A DNA stretch of 64,000 nt from Pilimelia columellifera (GCF_039532605.1 NZ_BAAARY010000001.1:372001-436000), one strand, 5' to 3'. Numbered from the stretch's first letter, positions 15,726 through 24,452 are shown. Numbers and translations: made by a program. The notes: a model not told the origin generated them from the sequence alone.

Positions 15726-18700
15726 TCAGAGTGCCATGTCGACGAAGCGGGACAGGTGCAGCTGCGCCGCCACGGTGATCGTGTCAGTGGGTCCGTTTCG
15801 GTGCTTGGCCACGATGAAGTCCGCCTCGCCGGCCCGCGGCGACTCCTTGTCGTAGTAGTCGTCACGGTGCAGCAGGATGACGACGTCAGCGTCCTGCTCG
15901 ATCGAGTTATGGGCGACGACCCCGTCGGCGATGAAGTTGTGCAGCCCGAGCACCGTCGCGTCGTAGACGTCCTGCTCGCCGATCGGCTCGATCGCGACGA
16001 CCGGATCCCAGAGCACGTCGTTCGTCGCGTGAATGTCCAGGTCCACGGCGTCCAGAACCTCGACGACCTGTGCCAGGGCGCCGCCGCTGGGAGCGGTCAG
16101 CAGCTCCCGCACCCGGTCCCAGGTGACAGCGGCCGGCGCCGCGTCGGCCGGGACGCTGGGTCGGCTCTCCAGAACGGCCCGTAGCGCGACGCACGCCGCC
16201 CGGTGGCCGCCATGACCGCCGATCTCCCGGACGAACCTGAGTTGGTCGTCCCGGCCGGAGATCTCCAACGTGGCGCCCGACCGGACCGTCGTGACCCGAC
16301 CGACGATGCCGAACCGCAGCAGCAGCCTCGCCAGGTCGTCGGCACAGCGACGGCTGGCCGCCCCGTAACGGACCTCGCCGCCGCCGGCCGCCTGGTCGAC
16401 CGTCACCGACCCGCCCTTGGCCCAGAGGCGCCGCAGGAACAACGCGACCTGCGCGCGGGCAAGACCGAACACCTCCGTCGGCACGCGACCGCCGGTCGTC
16501 TCAGCGGCCTGCGCCACCAGCCCGTCCGGGACGATCGTCGGTTCGGTCGGGGCCGGCACGTGCCGGGGCACGGCGATCCGCGACCCGGCGCCCAGCGTCG
16601 CCAACGCCCGCCACCCGTCCACGGTGAGGAATCGGTGGTTGGGGGTCGCCTCGACCTGACGTCCGGACGCCAGGCTCATCCGGAACACCGCCTTGCGTCC
16701 GCTCGGGAACGCGTGGCTCAACATTCGCGGCACGCAGCGCAGCGTCTCGTCCACCGCCCAGACCGGGATGTTCCGCGCGCCGGTCGCGACCAGCTCGCCA
16801 AGGGTGGTCTCGGCGCCGTTGTCGGCCCGCAGCAGCCGGGTCGACGCAGTCAGGCAGCCGGACTCACGGAGGTCGCTGAGCTGCGGACGCTTGTCGGTGC
16901 GTTGCTCCGGGCCACGGTTCAGCTGCGACACCGCGATGACCGGGCACTCGACCTCCTTGGCCAGCAGCTTGAGACCACGCGACAGCTCCGAGACCTCCTG
17001 CTGACGCGACTCCGTCTTCTTCGGCGACGTCATCAGCTGCAGGTAGTCGACCACGATGAGCTTGAGGTCGTGCCGCTGCTTGAGCCGCCGCGCCTTGGCC
17101 CTGATCTCCATGAGGTTCATGCTCGCGGTGTCGTCGACGAACAGCGGCGCCTCGCTGATCTCGCCCATCCGCCGGGCCAGTTTCGTCCAGTCGTCGTCGG
17201 AGAGCTGCCCGGAGCGCAGCACGTGCAGCGGCACCCGCGCCTCCGCCGACAGCAGTCGCATGACGATCTCTACCTTGCTCATCTCCAGCGAGAAGATGCA
17301 GCTGGCGAGGTTGTTCTTGAGCGAGGCGGAGCGGGCGAAGTCCATCGCCGCGGTGCTGTTGTGGGTCGGAATCATCGATCGTCCGGCCAGGTACAGGTGA
17401 TCGGCGTTGGCGACGCTGACGCACCGCACCGGCACGCTGGGCACCGGCCGCACCTCGACGATGGTCCGGACGCCGGCCCCCCCGTCGGCCCGGCGGCGGC
17501 GCTGGTGCGTGAGCCTTTTGCGCTCCGACCGGAACACGTCGTGGACCGTAGCGAAACTCAGGACGAACGCGGACGTCGACACCGGGCGGCCCCCGGCCGG
17601 CGTCGTGTTCAGCGCGCAGCGGTACCCCAGGCCCACGACCAGCTCGTAGACGTCGTCCGCCAGTTCGGCGCAGGTCGTGCGGTACCGGACGTTCCCGGTC
17701 GGACCCACCTCCCCGTCGGCGTCGAGCAGTCCGGCGAGCAGGTCCCGGCGCTGGTCCTCGGCGGCGCGCAGGTAGGCGGCCGGGATCCGCCCGCCGCCCA
17801 GCAGCGAGCCCACGGCGTACGGCGGGACGGGCAGGTCGTCGCGGCGCGGCAACGCCAGCGGGGCTGCGGTGGGGATGCTGTGGTTGGGCTGGTGGTTCTG
17901 GTCGCGCAGCGTCCGCCGGATCTGGGCGGTGGTGCGGACCTGGACGACTGCGGCCCGCCTGGGTCGCCGCGACCGTGTCGACCAGCGGTGGTCCGCGTCC
18001 GCGACGATCACCGAACCGTCGGAGAACTCGACCGCGAAACAGGAACGGCCGTGCTGCGTCGCCGTCGCGGCGGTGACTTCGACCGGACGCCCGTCCGCGC
18101 CGATCAGCAGGTCCCCGACCCGCACCGCGCCCATCGTGGTCCAGCCGTCCGGGGTCGGCAACGGGGTGTCCAACGCCAGCGCCTTCCCGAGGCCTGGACG
18201 GCCGGCGACGATGACCAACTGCCCGGCGTGCAGGCCGTTGAGCAGGCGGTCCAGGTCGCTGAAGCCGGTGGGGACGCCGGTCATCATCCCGCCGGACGCG
18301 CCGACCGCCTCAATCTCGTCCAGGGTGGGTTGCAGCATGTCGGCCAGGACGGCGAAGTCCTCGCTGACCCGCTTCTCGGTGACGTCGTAGATGGCCTGCT
18401 GGGCCAGGTCGACGATGTCGTCGACATCGCGGCCGTTGTTGCCGTTGGCCCCGTATCCGAGCTGGGCGATCCGGGTGCCGGCCTCGACGAGGCGGCGCAG
18501 GATCGCCCGTTCCCCGACGATGCGCGCGTAGTAGGCGGCGTTCGCCGCGGTGGGGACGGCGGCGATGAGGGTGTGCAGGTAGGGGGCGCCACCGATGCGG
18601 GCCAGGTCGCCGGCGTCGGCCAGCGACGCGGCGACGGTGATCGCGTCGGCGGGCTCGCCGCGACCGTAGAGGTCCAGGACCGCGTCGAAGACGGTCGCGT

Positions 18701-18953
18701 GGTGGGGTCGGTAGAAGTCGCCGGGTTTGAGGATCTCGATGACGTCGGCGATGGCGTCCTTGGACAGCAGCATGCCCCCGAGGACGCACTGCTCGGCGGC
18801 CAGGTCCTGGGGCGGGGTGCGGTCGTAGCCGGAGTCGGCCGGTCGTCGGCCTTCAGGAATCACCGCTTCGGCACGGTTGCCGCCCGGCTCGTCCCGCCCC
18901 GGCGGGCGGCTGGACGGTCGACTCTCTGGTCGGGTCTCGTCGCTGACTGACAC
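15726..18953 (-). CDS. dnaB: replicative DNA helicase DnaB carrying two inteins
   Basis: The precursor is 1075 aa; removing two in-frame inteins (275 and 317 aa) leaves a 483-aa DnaB, the normal size. DnaB is the hexameric 5'-3' helicase at the fork. Exteins are residues 1-257 (N-terminal domain, Walker A GRPGLGK at 251-257), 533-699 (including SLEMSK, Walker B IVVDYLQLM and SQLNRGPE) and 1017-1075 (SIEQDADVVILLHR, AKHRNGPT). Intein 1 lies directly after the Walker A Lys, intein 2 after SDLRESG, a classic DnaB insertion point. Neither can give an active helicase until spliced. The start is GTG 18953 with GAGGAG upstream; the frame is open further but has no DnaB character there. Confidence 0.95.
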   Translation of the reverse strand: MSVSDETRPESRPSSRPPGRDEPGGNRAEAVIPEGRRPADSGYDRTPPQDLAAEQCVLGGMLLSKDAIADVIEILKPGDFYRPHHATVFDAVLDLYGRGEPADAITVAASLADAGDLARIGGAPYLHTLIAAVPTAANAAYYARIVGERAILRRLVEAGTRIAQLGYGANGNNGRDVDDIVDLAQQAIYDVTEKRVSEDFAVLADMLQPTLDEIEAVGASGGMMTGVPTGFSDLDRLLNGLHAGQLVIVAGRPGLGKALALDTPLPTPDGWTTMGAVRVGDLLIGADGRPVEVTAATATQHGRSCFAVEFSDGSVIVADADHRWSTRSRRPRRAAVVQVRTTAQIRRTLRDQNHQPNHSIPTAAPLALPRRDDLPVPPYAVGSLLGGGRIPAAYLRAAEDQRRDLLAGLLDADGEVGPTGNVRYRTTCAELADDVYELVVGLGYRCALNTTPAGGRPVSTSAFVLSFATVHDVFRSERKRLTHQRRRRADGGAGVRTIVEVRPVPSVPVRCVSVANADHLYLAGRSMIPTHNSTAAMDFARSASLKNNLASCIFSLEMSKVEIVMRLLSAEARVPLHVLRSGQLSDDDWTKLARRMGEISEAPLFVDDTASMNLMEIRAKARRLKQRHDLKLIVVDYLQLMTSPKKTESRQQEVSELSRGLKLLAKEVECPVIAVSQLNRGPEQRTDKRPQLSDLRESGCLTASTRLLRADNGAETTLGELVATGARNIPVWAVDETLRCVPRMLSHAFPSGRKAVFRMSLASGRQVEATPNHRFLTVDGWRALATLGAGSRIAVPRHVPAPTEPTIVPDGLVAQAAETTGGRVPTEVFGLARAQVALFLRRLWAKGGSVTVDQAAGGGEVRYGAASRRCADDLARLLLRFGIVGRVTTVRSGATLEISGRDDQLRFVREIGGHGGHRAACVALRAVLESRPSVPADAAPAAVTWDRVRELLTAPSGGALAQVVEVLDAVDLDIHATNDVLWDPVVAIEPIGEQDVYDATVLGLHNFIADGVVAHNSIEQDADVVILLHRDDYYDKESPRAGEADFIVAKHRNGPTDTITVAAQLHLSRFVDMAL
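15906..16856 (-). other. DnaB intein 2 (317 aa, class 1, degenerate endonuclease)
   Basis: This intein begins with Cys1 (CLTASTRLL), has the block B motif ATPNHRFLT (TxxH at 71-74) and ends ADGVVAHN followed by Ser+1, the standard class 1 splicing residues. It sits at the SG|SIEQDAD junction used by many DnaB inteins. The region where a LAGLIDADG endonuclease should be is short and decayed: FLRRLWAKGGS (140-150) keeps the frame of the second motif but has Gly where the catalytic Asp is expected, and no first motif is visible. It is expected to splice but not to home. Confidence 0.9.
17358..18182 (-). other. DnaB intein 1 (275 aa, class 3 features)
   Basis: This intein begins with Ala (ALALDTPLPTPDG) rather than Cys or Ser and ends MIPTHN before Ser+1. 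It carries the Trp-Cys-Thr set that defines class 3 inteins: Trp67 in DADHRW, Cys254 in PVRCVSV and Thr273 in PTHN. Class 3 inteins start splicing with attack by the internal block F Cys. It is inserted between the Lys and the Ser/Thr of the helicase Walker A motif. The endonuclease remnant keeps AGLLDADGEV (150-159), but the first motif reads LLGGG without the acidic residue. Confidence 0.88.
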
Positions 18954-19437
18954 CGTGTCCTCCTCAGCCGGCCGGGCTCCAGGCGCGGGCGTCTGAGGCA
19001 GTCGCGTCAGACGTGGGGGCGAGTCGAGGACGCGCGTGACCAGGGGTGAGCCGGACCAGGGGTGAATCGCACGAACGCAGAGGCCGCGCGACCACGATAG
19101 GAGAGCGACGGCGCCACTGCCAGTCGGGCCCCCGGGCCCCTGTGGGAAAGCTGTGGAAACACGCCGACGAGCCTGTGGATAACCCTGTGCACAACGTGTG
19201 GACAAAGAGGTGAACCGCGCCCCACATAGTGGTGTTGACCTGCCGTTTCTTCATACACAGGCTGTGGATGAAGGAAACTTGGCCAGCCTGTGGATAACGT
19301 GTCCCCACGATCGGTGGCCGGCGGCTCGCTACCGGCGGCGGTCCGGGCGGACTACGCTTCCCCTCACAGCCAGCGCACCCTGGTTCCTGGCTGTCCAGCC
19401 CATTGTCAGATCATCACGAAAGCGAAACGATCCCCTG
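18954..19437. promoter_or_regulatory. dnaB divergent intergenic region with DnaA boxes
   Basis: This 484-base gap lies between dnaB (minus) and a divergent membrane-protein gene (plus). It contains two perfect DnaA boxes (TGTGGATAA at 19174-19182 and 19289-19297) and near matches TGTGGACAA at 19197-19205 and TGTGGATGA at 19263-19271, all on one strand. DnaA could regulate one or both divergent genes from here. I see no gene in the stretch. Confidence 0.65.
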
Positions 19438-21369
19438 GTGAGCTACCGAGACTGGGAGGAGGGCCCGTACGCGCGACCGGCCCACCGTTCCGATGACGGC
19501 TGGCTCCGCGGTGGCGGCCCGTACTCCACGGATGCGGACAGCACGGACGGCTGGCGACCAACCCGCCGTCCCGGTGACGACAGCTACCGATCGGGCGAGA
19601 GTTGGAGCGGCCCGAGCTCAGCTCCCGCCTGGGACGGGCCTGCGCGCCGCGCTCTCTCCGGCCGCGACGAGGACACCGCGTACGTCGGCGAGGTCCTGCC
19701 GGCGGTACGCCGCGGCAGCGACGACGGTTGGAGCGGCGGCTTCCGTCCGTCGTCGACCTCCGGCTACCGGGACCCGGCACGCCACGGCGCCGCCGCCTAC
19801 CAGAGCGACGCCCCTCGCGACGGCGCGCGCGGGCCCTACCGCGCCGACGACTCCTACGACTCCGGCGGCCCCTACGTGACCCCGGAGTCGTACCGGGGCT
19901 CGACGCCCCGGCAGGGCGCTGCCCCGTACCAGGCGAGCCCCACGGGTTACCAGTCGGGCGCCCTCGCCGACCCGTACCAGCCGTCCTGGGAGCGTGCGGC
20001 GTCGCCACACCCGTGGTCGGACACCGGCGGCCATCGCGCAGCCGAGGACACCTCCACCAGCTACCGCCACCGCGGCCCGAGCCTCGACACCCCGCCCTAC
20101 CAGGACCGGGGCTACCTGTCCGAGTCGGTTGGTCGAGGCCGTAGCGACGACCACGGCACGCCCGCCGGCTATGCCGAGCCCGGCCACTACACTCCCCGAC
20201 GCGCCGCGTACGACGATCCCGACCAGCGTGGCGGCCGGTCAACCGACGACTCCGGCGGATACCGTCCGCGCCGGGCCCTCCGCGAAGAGGCCCAGGCGCC
20301 GCCGGACCCCGGCTACCGTCCACGGCGCTACAGCGACTCGCCCGACGACTCCCGCGCGTCTGCCTCTTACGGCTCCCGCAACGTGCGGCCGGACGATGGC
20401 GGCGGCGGCCCCTACCACTACGGGGTTTCGGACACTGGACCGCTCGCCGAACCGCCCCGGCGGCGTTATCTCCCCGACGACCCGCCTGCCTCGTTTCCCG
20501 GGCAGCGGCAGTCGCCTCAGCCAGCGGCTGACTGGCGCACGCCCCCGGTTGATCCGCCGCGGGAGGAGTACCAGCCTCGCCGCCGGCGCCGTGAGGAGCC
20601 CGCCCGACCGCCCGAGCCGCCGCCGACGTACCGAGGGTCCTTCCCGCCGCCGGGCCAACGTGCCATCGGCGGCTCGCCCGCGCCCGCGTCCGCTCCCTCC
20701 GACGCCCCGACCCGCCGACGTGGACTCCCGGCGCCCCGTGACGGAGACGCCGCTCCGCCTCGTGGCCGCGGCGTTGATCCCACCCGCGGGGCCGGTGGGT
20801 ACCGCGGCTCGGCCAGCTACGCTCCGGCAACGGACCGACGCGCCGAAGCCCCCGCCGAGCCGCCGTCCCGACGCCCCGACTACCGGCGTGACGCCGGGAG
20901 GGCGCGGTCCGCCGCCGCTTCGCCGTCCTACCGTCAGGATGCGGAACGCCGTGCCTCGATGCCCTCGACCCAGAGTCGGATCCGGGCGTACGAGCCGACG
21001 GACGAAGCCGCGGCTGAGTCGCCCGGATGGCTGGGTAACTACGGCGCCGCCGTGGCCTACACGGTGATGTGGTTCGCGGTTCCCGTGATCGCCTGGGTGC
21101 TGTGGAGCCTCACGCTGGGGCCGGAGGCCCAGGCGAGCTGCGTCAACGGCGCCCGGTGCGCCTCGCAACAGGCAGCGGCGTTGGCCACGCTGGCGGCCAG
21201 CCTGCCGAAGATGCTGGGCGTGCTCGTGCTCAGCGCAGGGGTCGCAGTGGTTTTGCGGAAGGTCAGCAGCTCGTGGAAGTCACGGACCGTAGGCTTCGCC
21301 GCCGCGGTGGTGGGCGGCGGGCTGGCGACGGTCGCCGTCTCCGTCATCACGGGCCAGCCCCTCGGCTGA
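19438..21369 (+). CDS. large low-complexity protein with C-terminal membrane segments
   Basis: This 643-aa protein is not recognised as a known family. Residues 1 to ~525 are rich in Arg, Asp, Ser, Pro, Tyr and Gly with recurring short patterns such as RP.YR, DDSGG, GPY and YRPRR, and are likely disordered and cytoplasmic. The C-terminus has three hydrophobic segments (~534-555, ~588-612, ~620-640) with a short loop containing two Cys (ASCVNGARCAS). The start is GTG 19438 (VSYRDWEEGPY); its ribosome-binding site is poor. It is transcribed away from a DnaA-box cluster and inserted between dnaB and the rplI-rpsR-ssb-rpsF operon that often runs straight into dnaB in actinobacteria. Confidence 0.7.
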   Translation: MSYRDWEEGPYARPAHRSDDGWLRGGGPYSTDADSTDGWRPTRRPGDDSYRSGESWSGPSSAPAWDGPARRALSGRDEDTAYVGEVLPAVRRGSDDGWSGGFRPSSTSGYRDPARHGAAAYQSDAPRDGARGPYRADDSYDSGGPYVTPESYRGSTPRQGAAPYQASPTGYQSGALADPYQPSWERAASPHPWSDTGGHRAAEDTSTSYRHRGPSLDTPPYQDRGYLSESVGRGRSDDHGTPAGYAEPGHYTPRRAAYDDPDQRGGRSTDDSGGYRPRRALREEAQAPPDPGYRPRRYSDSPDDSRASASYGSRNVRPDDGGGGPYHYGVSDTGPLAEPPRRRYLPDDPPASFPGQRQSPQPAADWRTPPVDPPREEYQPRRRRREEPARPPEPPPTYRGSFPPPGQRAIGGSPAPASAPSDAPTRRRGLPAPRDGDAAPPRGRGVDPTRGAGGYRGSASYAPATDRRAEAPAEPPSRRPDYRRDAGRARSAAASPSYRQDAERRASMPSTQSRIRAYEPTDEAAAESPGWLGNYGAAVAYTVMWFAVPVIAWVLWSLTLGPEAQASCVNGARCASQQAAALATLAASLPKMLGVLVLSAGVAVVLRKVSSSWKSRTVGFAAAVVGGGLATVAVSVITGQPLG

Positions 21370-21430
21370 CGCGGCCGGCCGCCATTGTCCGACTTCGCCC
21401 GCTCAGTAATCCCCGTTGCTCACCAGACAG

Positions 21431-21472
21431 ACAGCGGCCGTGTGGAACGGATCCGTTCCACACGGCCGCTGT
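21431..21472. terminator. bidirectional hairpin terminator
   Basis: A perfect 19-bp stem with a 4-base GATC loop, centred on GGATCC, lies between the converging membrane-protein gene and rplI. Confidence 0.85.
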
Positions 21473-21482
21473 TCGGCGCTGG

Positions 21483-21932
21483 TTACTTGGACTTGGTGAC
21501 GTCCAACGTGAACTTCGCGGTCACCTCGGGGTGCAGCTTGACCGAGACCTGGTAGTTGCCGAGAGATTTGATCGCCCCGGGCATCTCCAGCCGTCGACGG
21601 TCGAGCGTCGGGCCGCCAGCGGCGGTGACGGCCTCGACGACCTCGGCAGCGGTGATCGAGCCGAACAGACGACCGCCGTCACCGGCGCGCGCCTTCATGC
21701 CGACCCTGAGGTTCTCAAGCTGGCCCCTGACCTCGGTAGCCTGGCCGAGGTCACGGATCTCGCGGCTCTCACGGGCCCGCTTGATAACCGTGACCTGCTT
21801 CTCAGCTCCCTTGCTCCACGGCATCGCGAAGCCCTGGGGCAGGAGGTAGTTACGGCCGTAGCCGTTCTTGACCTCGACAACGTCGCCGGGAGTGCCGAGC
21901 CCGGACACCTCGTGGGTGAGGATGATCTTCAT
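21483..21932 (-). CDS. rplI: 50S ribosomal protein L9
   Basis: This 149-aa L9 binds 23S rRNA through its N-terminal domain. The signature KIILTHEVSGLGTPGDVVEVKNGYGRNYLLPQG-like start (read in parts: GDVVEVKNGYGRN and LLPQGFAMP) and a C-terminal domain ending in KFTLDVTKSK are complete. The ATG is preceded by GAGAGGGGG. It is the last gene of the minus-strand rpsF-ssb-rpsR-rplI operon, 14 bases after rpsR. Confidence 0.97.
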   Translation of the reverse strand: MKIILTHEVSGLGTPGDVVEVKNGYGRNYLLPQGFAMPWSKGAEKQVTVIKRARESREIRDLGQATEVRGQLENLRVGMKARAGDGGRLFGSITAAEVVEAVTAAGGPTLDRRRLEMPGAIKSLGNYQVSVKLHPEVTAKFTLDVTKSK

Positions 21933-21946
21933 GTCCGTGCCCCCTC

Positions 21947-22186
21947 TCAGCGAGCCGTGGTCGTGTACGGCAGGAGCGCCATCTCGCGGGCGTTCTTGAC
22001 CGCGCTGGCGATCTGACGCTGCTGCTGGCAGGTCACCCCGGTGACCCGGCGGGCACGGATCTTGCCCCGGTCGGAGATGAACTTGCGCAGCAGCGCGGTG
22101 TCCTTGTAATCGATGTAGGTGATCCCCTCTTTGTCGAGCGGGTTCACCTTCTTCTTGGGCTTGCGCAGAGCCGCAGCCTTAGCCAT
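21947..22186 (-). CDS. rpsR: 30S ribosomal protein S18
   Basis: This 79-aa S18 of the 30S platform has the family core IDYKDTALLRKFISDRGKIRARRVTG and TCQQQRQIASAVKNAREMALLPY. There is no N-terminal CxxC zinc motif, so this is the zinc-independent form. Its start lies 17 bases after the ssb stop, within the operon. Confidence 0.97.
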   Translation of the reverse strand: MAKAAALRKPKKKVNPLDKEGITYIDYKDTALLRKFISDRGKIRARRVTGVTCQQQRQIASAVKNAREMALLPYTTTAR

Positions 22187-22203
22187 GTCGTTTCCTCAGT
22201 CGT

Positions 22204-22716
22204 CTAGAACGGTGGCTCATCGTCAAAGTTTCCACCGGATCCACCGGCTGGTTTGCCGGCTGGCGCGGCGGTCGCCCAGGGGTCGTCGAAGTTTCCTCCG
22301 CCGCCGCCCTGGTTGCCACCGCCGGAGGCGCCGAACCCACCGCCACCGGAGCGCGACATCTTCTGCACCTTCGCCGTGGCGTACCGCAGCGACGGGCCGA
22401 TCTCGTCGACCTCCAGCTCGATGACGGTGCGCTTCTCACCCTCGCGCGTCTCGTACGACCGCTGGCGCAGCCGGCCGGTGACGATGACGCGGGAGCCCCG
22501 CTGGAGGGACTCGGCGACGTTCTCCGCTGCCTGGCGCCAGATGTTGCACGCCAGGAACAGCGGTTCGCCGTCCTTCCACTCGCCGGACGCCTTGTCGAGG
22601 AACCGGGGCGTCGAAGCGATCCGGAACTTGGCGACCGCGGCCCCGGAGGGGGTGAAGCGCAGCTCAGGGTCGTCGGTCAGATTGCCGACGACCGTGATGG
22701 TGGTGTCTCCTGCCAT
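22204..22716 (-). CDS. ssb: single-stranded DNA-binding protein
   Basis: This 170-aa SSB protects single-stranded DNA at forks. Residues 1-~115 form the OB fold (TTITVVGNLTDDPELRFTPSG, FLACNIWRQAAENVAESLQRGSRVIVTGRL). A Gly/Asn-rich flexible linker (~122-160) leads to the acidic tip FDDEPPF that binds partner proteins. The ATG at 22716 has CTGAGGAG upstream, which excludes the in-frame extension to 22776. A second DDPW near residue 145 could be an internal interaction site. Confidence 0.97.
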   Translation of the reverse strand: MAGDTTITVVGNLTDDPELRFTPSGAAVAKFRIASTPRFLDKASGEWKDGEPLFLACNIWRQAAENVAESLQRGSRVIVTGRLRQRSYETREGEKRTVIELEVDEIGPSLRYATAKVQKMSRSGGGGFGASGGGNQGGGGGNFDDPWATAAPAGKPAGGSGGNFDDEPPF

Positions 22717-22812
22717 TGCCAACTCCTCAGCACGCTCAGCTCGTTGCTCGACCACCGTTGCACGACGGTCTGACATGAGGCTGATGCTGGTCCGGGGGAG
22801 CCGGGCGTCGCG

Positions 22813-23103
22813 TCAGCGAACGTCCGGCCGGATCACCTTGGTGCGCAGGACGGACTCGTTCAGACGAAGCTGACGGTCCAGCTCGGCGACGGCCTCGGGC
22901 GAAGCCTGAAGGTCGATGACGGCGTAGATGCCCTCGGCCTTCTTGTTGATCTCGAACGAGAGCCGGCGACGGCCCCACACATCGAGTTTCTCCACCGAGC
23001 CACCCGCGGTGCGGATGACGTTGAGGTACGTGTCCAGCGACGGGGCGACAGTGCGCTCCTCCAGGCTGGGGTCGAGGATCACCATGATCTCGTAGTGACG
23101 CAA
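22813..23103 (-). CDS. rpsF: 30S ribosomal protein S6
   Basis: This 96-aa S6 pairs with S18 on the 30S platform. It has RHYEIMVILDPSLEERTV and the GRRRLSFEINKKAEGIYAVIDLQ segment typical of the family. It is the first gene of the rpsF-ssb-rpsR-rplI operon, with a GAGGTGAG ribosome-binding site just upstream. Confidence 0.97.
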   Translation of the reverse strand: MRHYEIMVILDPSLEERTVAPSLDTYLNVIRTAGGSVEKLDVWGRRRLSFEINKKAEGIYAVIDLQASPEAVAELDRQLRLNESVLRTKVIRPDVR

Positions 23104-23442
23104 GACGTACTCACCTCCTCTGGGCTAGTGGCCGCGGCACCTCCGCGGCAGGAGGTCTGGCGTCTGTCCGCCGCACATGAAGCGACGAACCGAGTAAGGA
23201 TACCGGGGGCCCGGCGCCTACCGCGGGCAGGGCAGTCGCGGCCGGCGACGCCGCTGGCAATGGACGGCGCGCAGTAGGACCGCGGGGCGCTTGGTCCGCA
23301 TTCCTAGGGTGGGACCTGGGGAGGAACGACCACACCGACGAGCGTGGACACCGCGCCCCGCGGAGACGACAGCGGTCATCGGGAATCGGCGGGACGTGCT
23401 CCACGGAACGGAAGCGTCGGCACGAACATCCGATAAGCACCT
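23104..23442. other. upstream region of the rpsF operon
   Basis: This 339-base stretch lies between the rpsF start and the stop of an unrelated minus-strand gene. It probably carries the rpsF operon promoter. The open frame across it has no ribosome-binding site or recognisable product, and I see no RNA gene. Confidence 0.4.
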
Positions 23443-24270
23443 TTACATGCTACTTGTCCTAGTTGACCGCTGAGCGAGAATAGCACGAATCGCCCCGGTC
23501 AGAACCCCTGAGATGCAGATCAGGGCCAGCAGCCCCAGAAGAGTGATCGGCCCGCGGTCAACCACCGGATCCACCGCCGCCATGGCCTCGGCCGGTGGGT
23601 TGTTCGGCAGAGTCCGACCAGCCCGGGTCAGCGCGTCACCCATCGGCACGTCCACCGCAGCTCCTCCCGATCCCGCGCCGCCCCCGTTGGACGGTCGCGG
23701 ACCGCCCACGGGCGCGCGCCCGTCGACAACCTCCGGATTGTCCACGGCGACAGGCGCCGTGTCACCCGCCGTCGGGGCCGGCGACTGCGGCGTGGCGCCC
23801 GGCCTGACAGGGCCGCCTCCCGGCGGAGCCGGCGCCGTGCCCTCCGGAGGCGCGCTCCCGGTCGGCCGTGGCGCCGGTGGCTCCACCACCTGCACCCGGA
23901 CAGTGGCCTGGCTGGTGACCACACAGTGCGGCTTCAGCGACAGCTCGACCGGTCCATGGTGGAACAGCACCTCCGCCACTGCCCGCTTGGCGACCTCGCC
24001 GAACGGCTCCCCGTCCAGCAGGAGGGTGGCCCGGTGCCCCGTCCGGTTCCGCACCCGCAGCGTCGTCTCGGCCTGGATGACGACGGTCTCGGTGTCGACG
24101 GTCGAGGCGCACCGCAGGCCGAGCAGACTCCCGCCGTTGAAGGTGACGACCCGGCCACCAAGGCCGACCTCGGTCGCGGCGGCCGGGCCGGCTGCGAGGA
24201 CGAGAAGCACCCCGGCCAGCGACCCGACCGTCGAACGGCCCACCTGACGACGTAACGCGATCCGTGCCAC
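23443..24270 (-). CDS. secreted, C-terminally anchored hypothetical protein
   Basis: This 275-aa protein has an N-terminal signal peptide (basic start, hydrophobic GSLAGVLLVLAAGPAAA), a ~115-residue beta-rich domain with Cys at ~49 and ~115 (LRCASTVD, KPHCVVTS), a Pro/Gly/Ala-rich spacer (~130-235), and a C-terminal transmembrane segment (ITLLGLLALICISGVL) followed by basic residues. This layout suggests a cell-surface protein held by its C-terminus; it is not a sortase substrate because no LPxTG is present. GTG 24270 is chosen because GGGGAGTGGGATC precedes it. The family is not recognised. Confidence 0.7.
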   Translation of the reverse strand: MARIALRRQVGRSTVGSLAGVLLVLAAGPAAATEVGLGGRVVTFNGGSLLGLRCASTVDTETVVIQAETTLRVRNRTGHRATLLLDGEPFGEVAKRAVAEVLFHHGPVELSLKPHCVVTSQATVRVQVVEPPAPRPTGSAPPEGTAPAPPGGGPVRPGATPQSPAPTAGDTAPVAVDNPEVVDGRAPVGGPRPSNGGGAGSGGAAVDVPMGDALTRAGRTLPNNPPAEAMAAVDPVVDRGPITLLGLLALICISGVLTGAIRAILAQRSTRTSSM

Positions 24271-24452
24271 GATCCCACTCCCCAGCTCTGCCTTCTCGTG
24301 GAACACCAGCAAGCTGTGCAACGACACGCGTCACTTGCGAGTGACGTGAGAGGGCGTCCGACCGCCCCGGAAAGAAGGGACTTTCTCCGTCGAGCATGGA
24401 CAAAACACCGGGTTTGGGTACTCCGTCAGTGGGACGCCGTAGGCTCCCAGGC

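Noticed and set aside
16203..18950. 915-aa plus-strand open frame opposite dnaB
   Set aside because: Its coordinates fall wholly inside dnaB, it has no ribosome-binding site and its composition is that of an antisense shadow in high-GC DNA.
23111..23440. 109-aa minus-strand frame upstream of rpsF
   Set aside because: No ribosome-binding site, Cys/Arg-rich random composition, and it occupies the expected promoter region.
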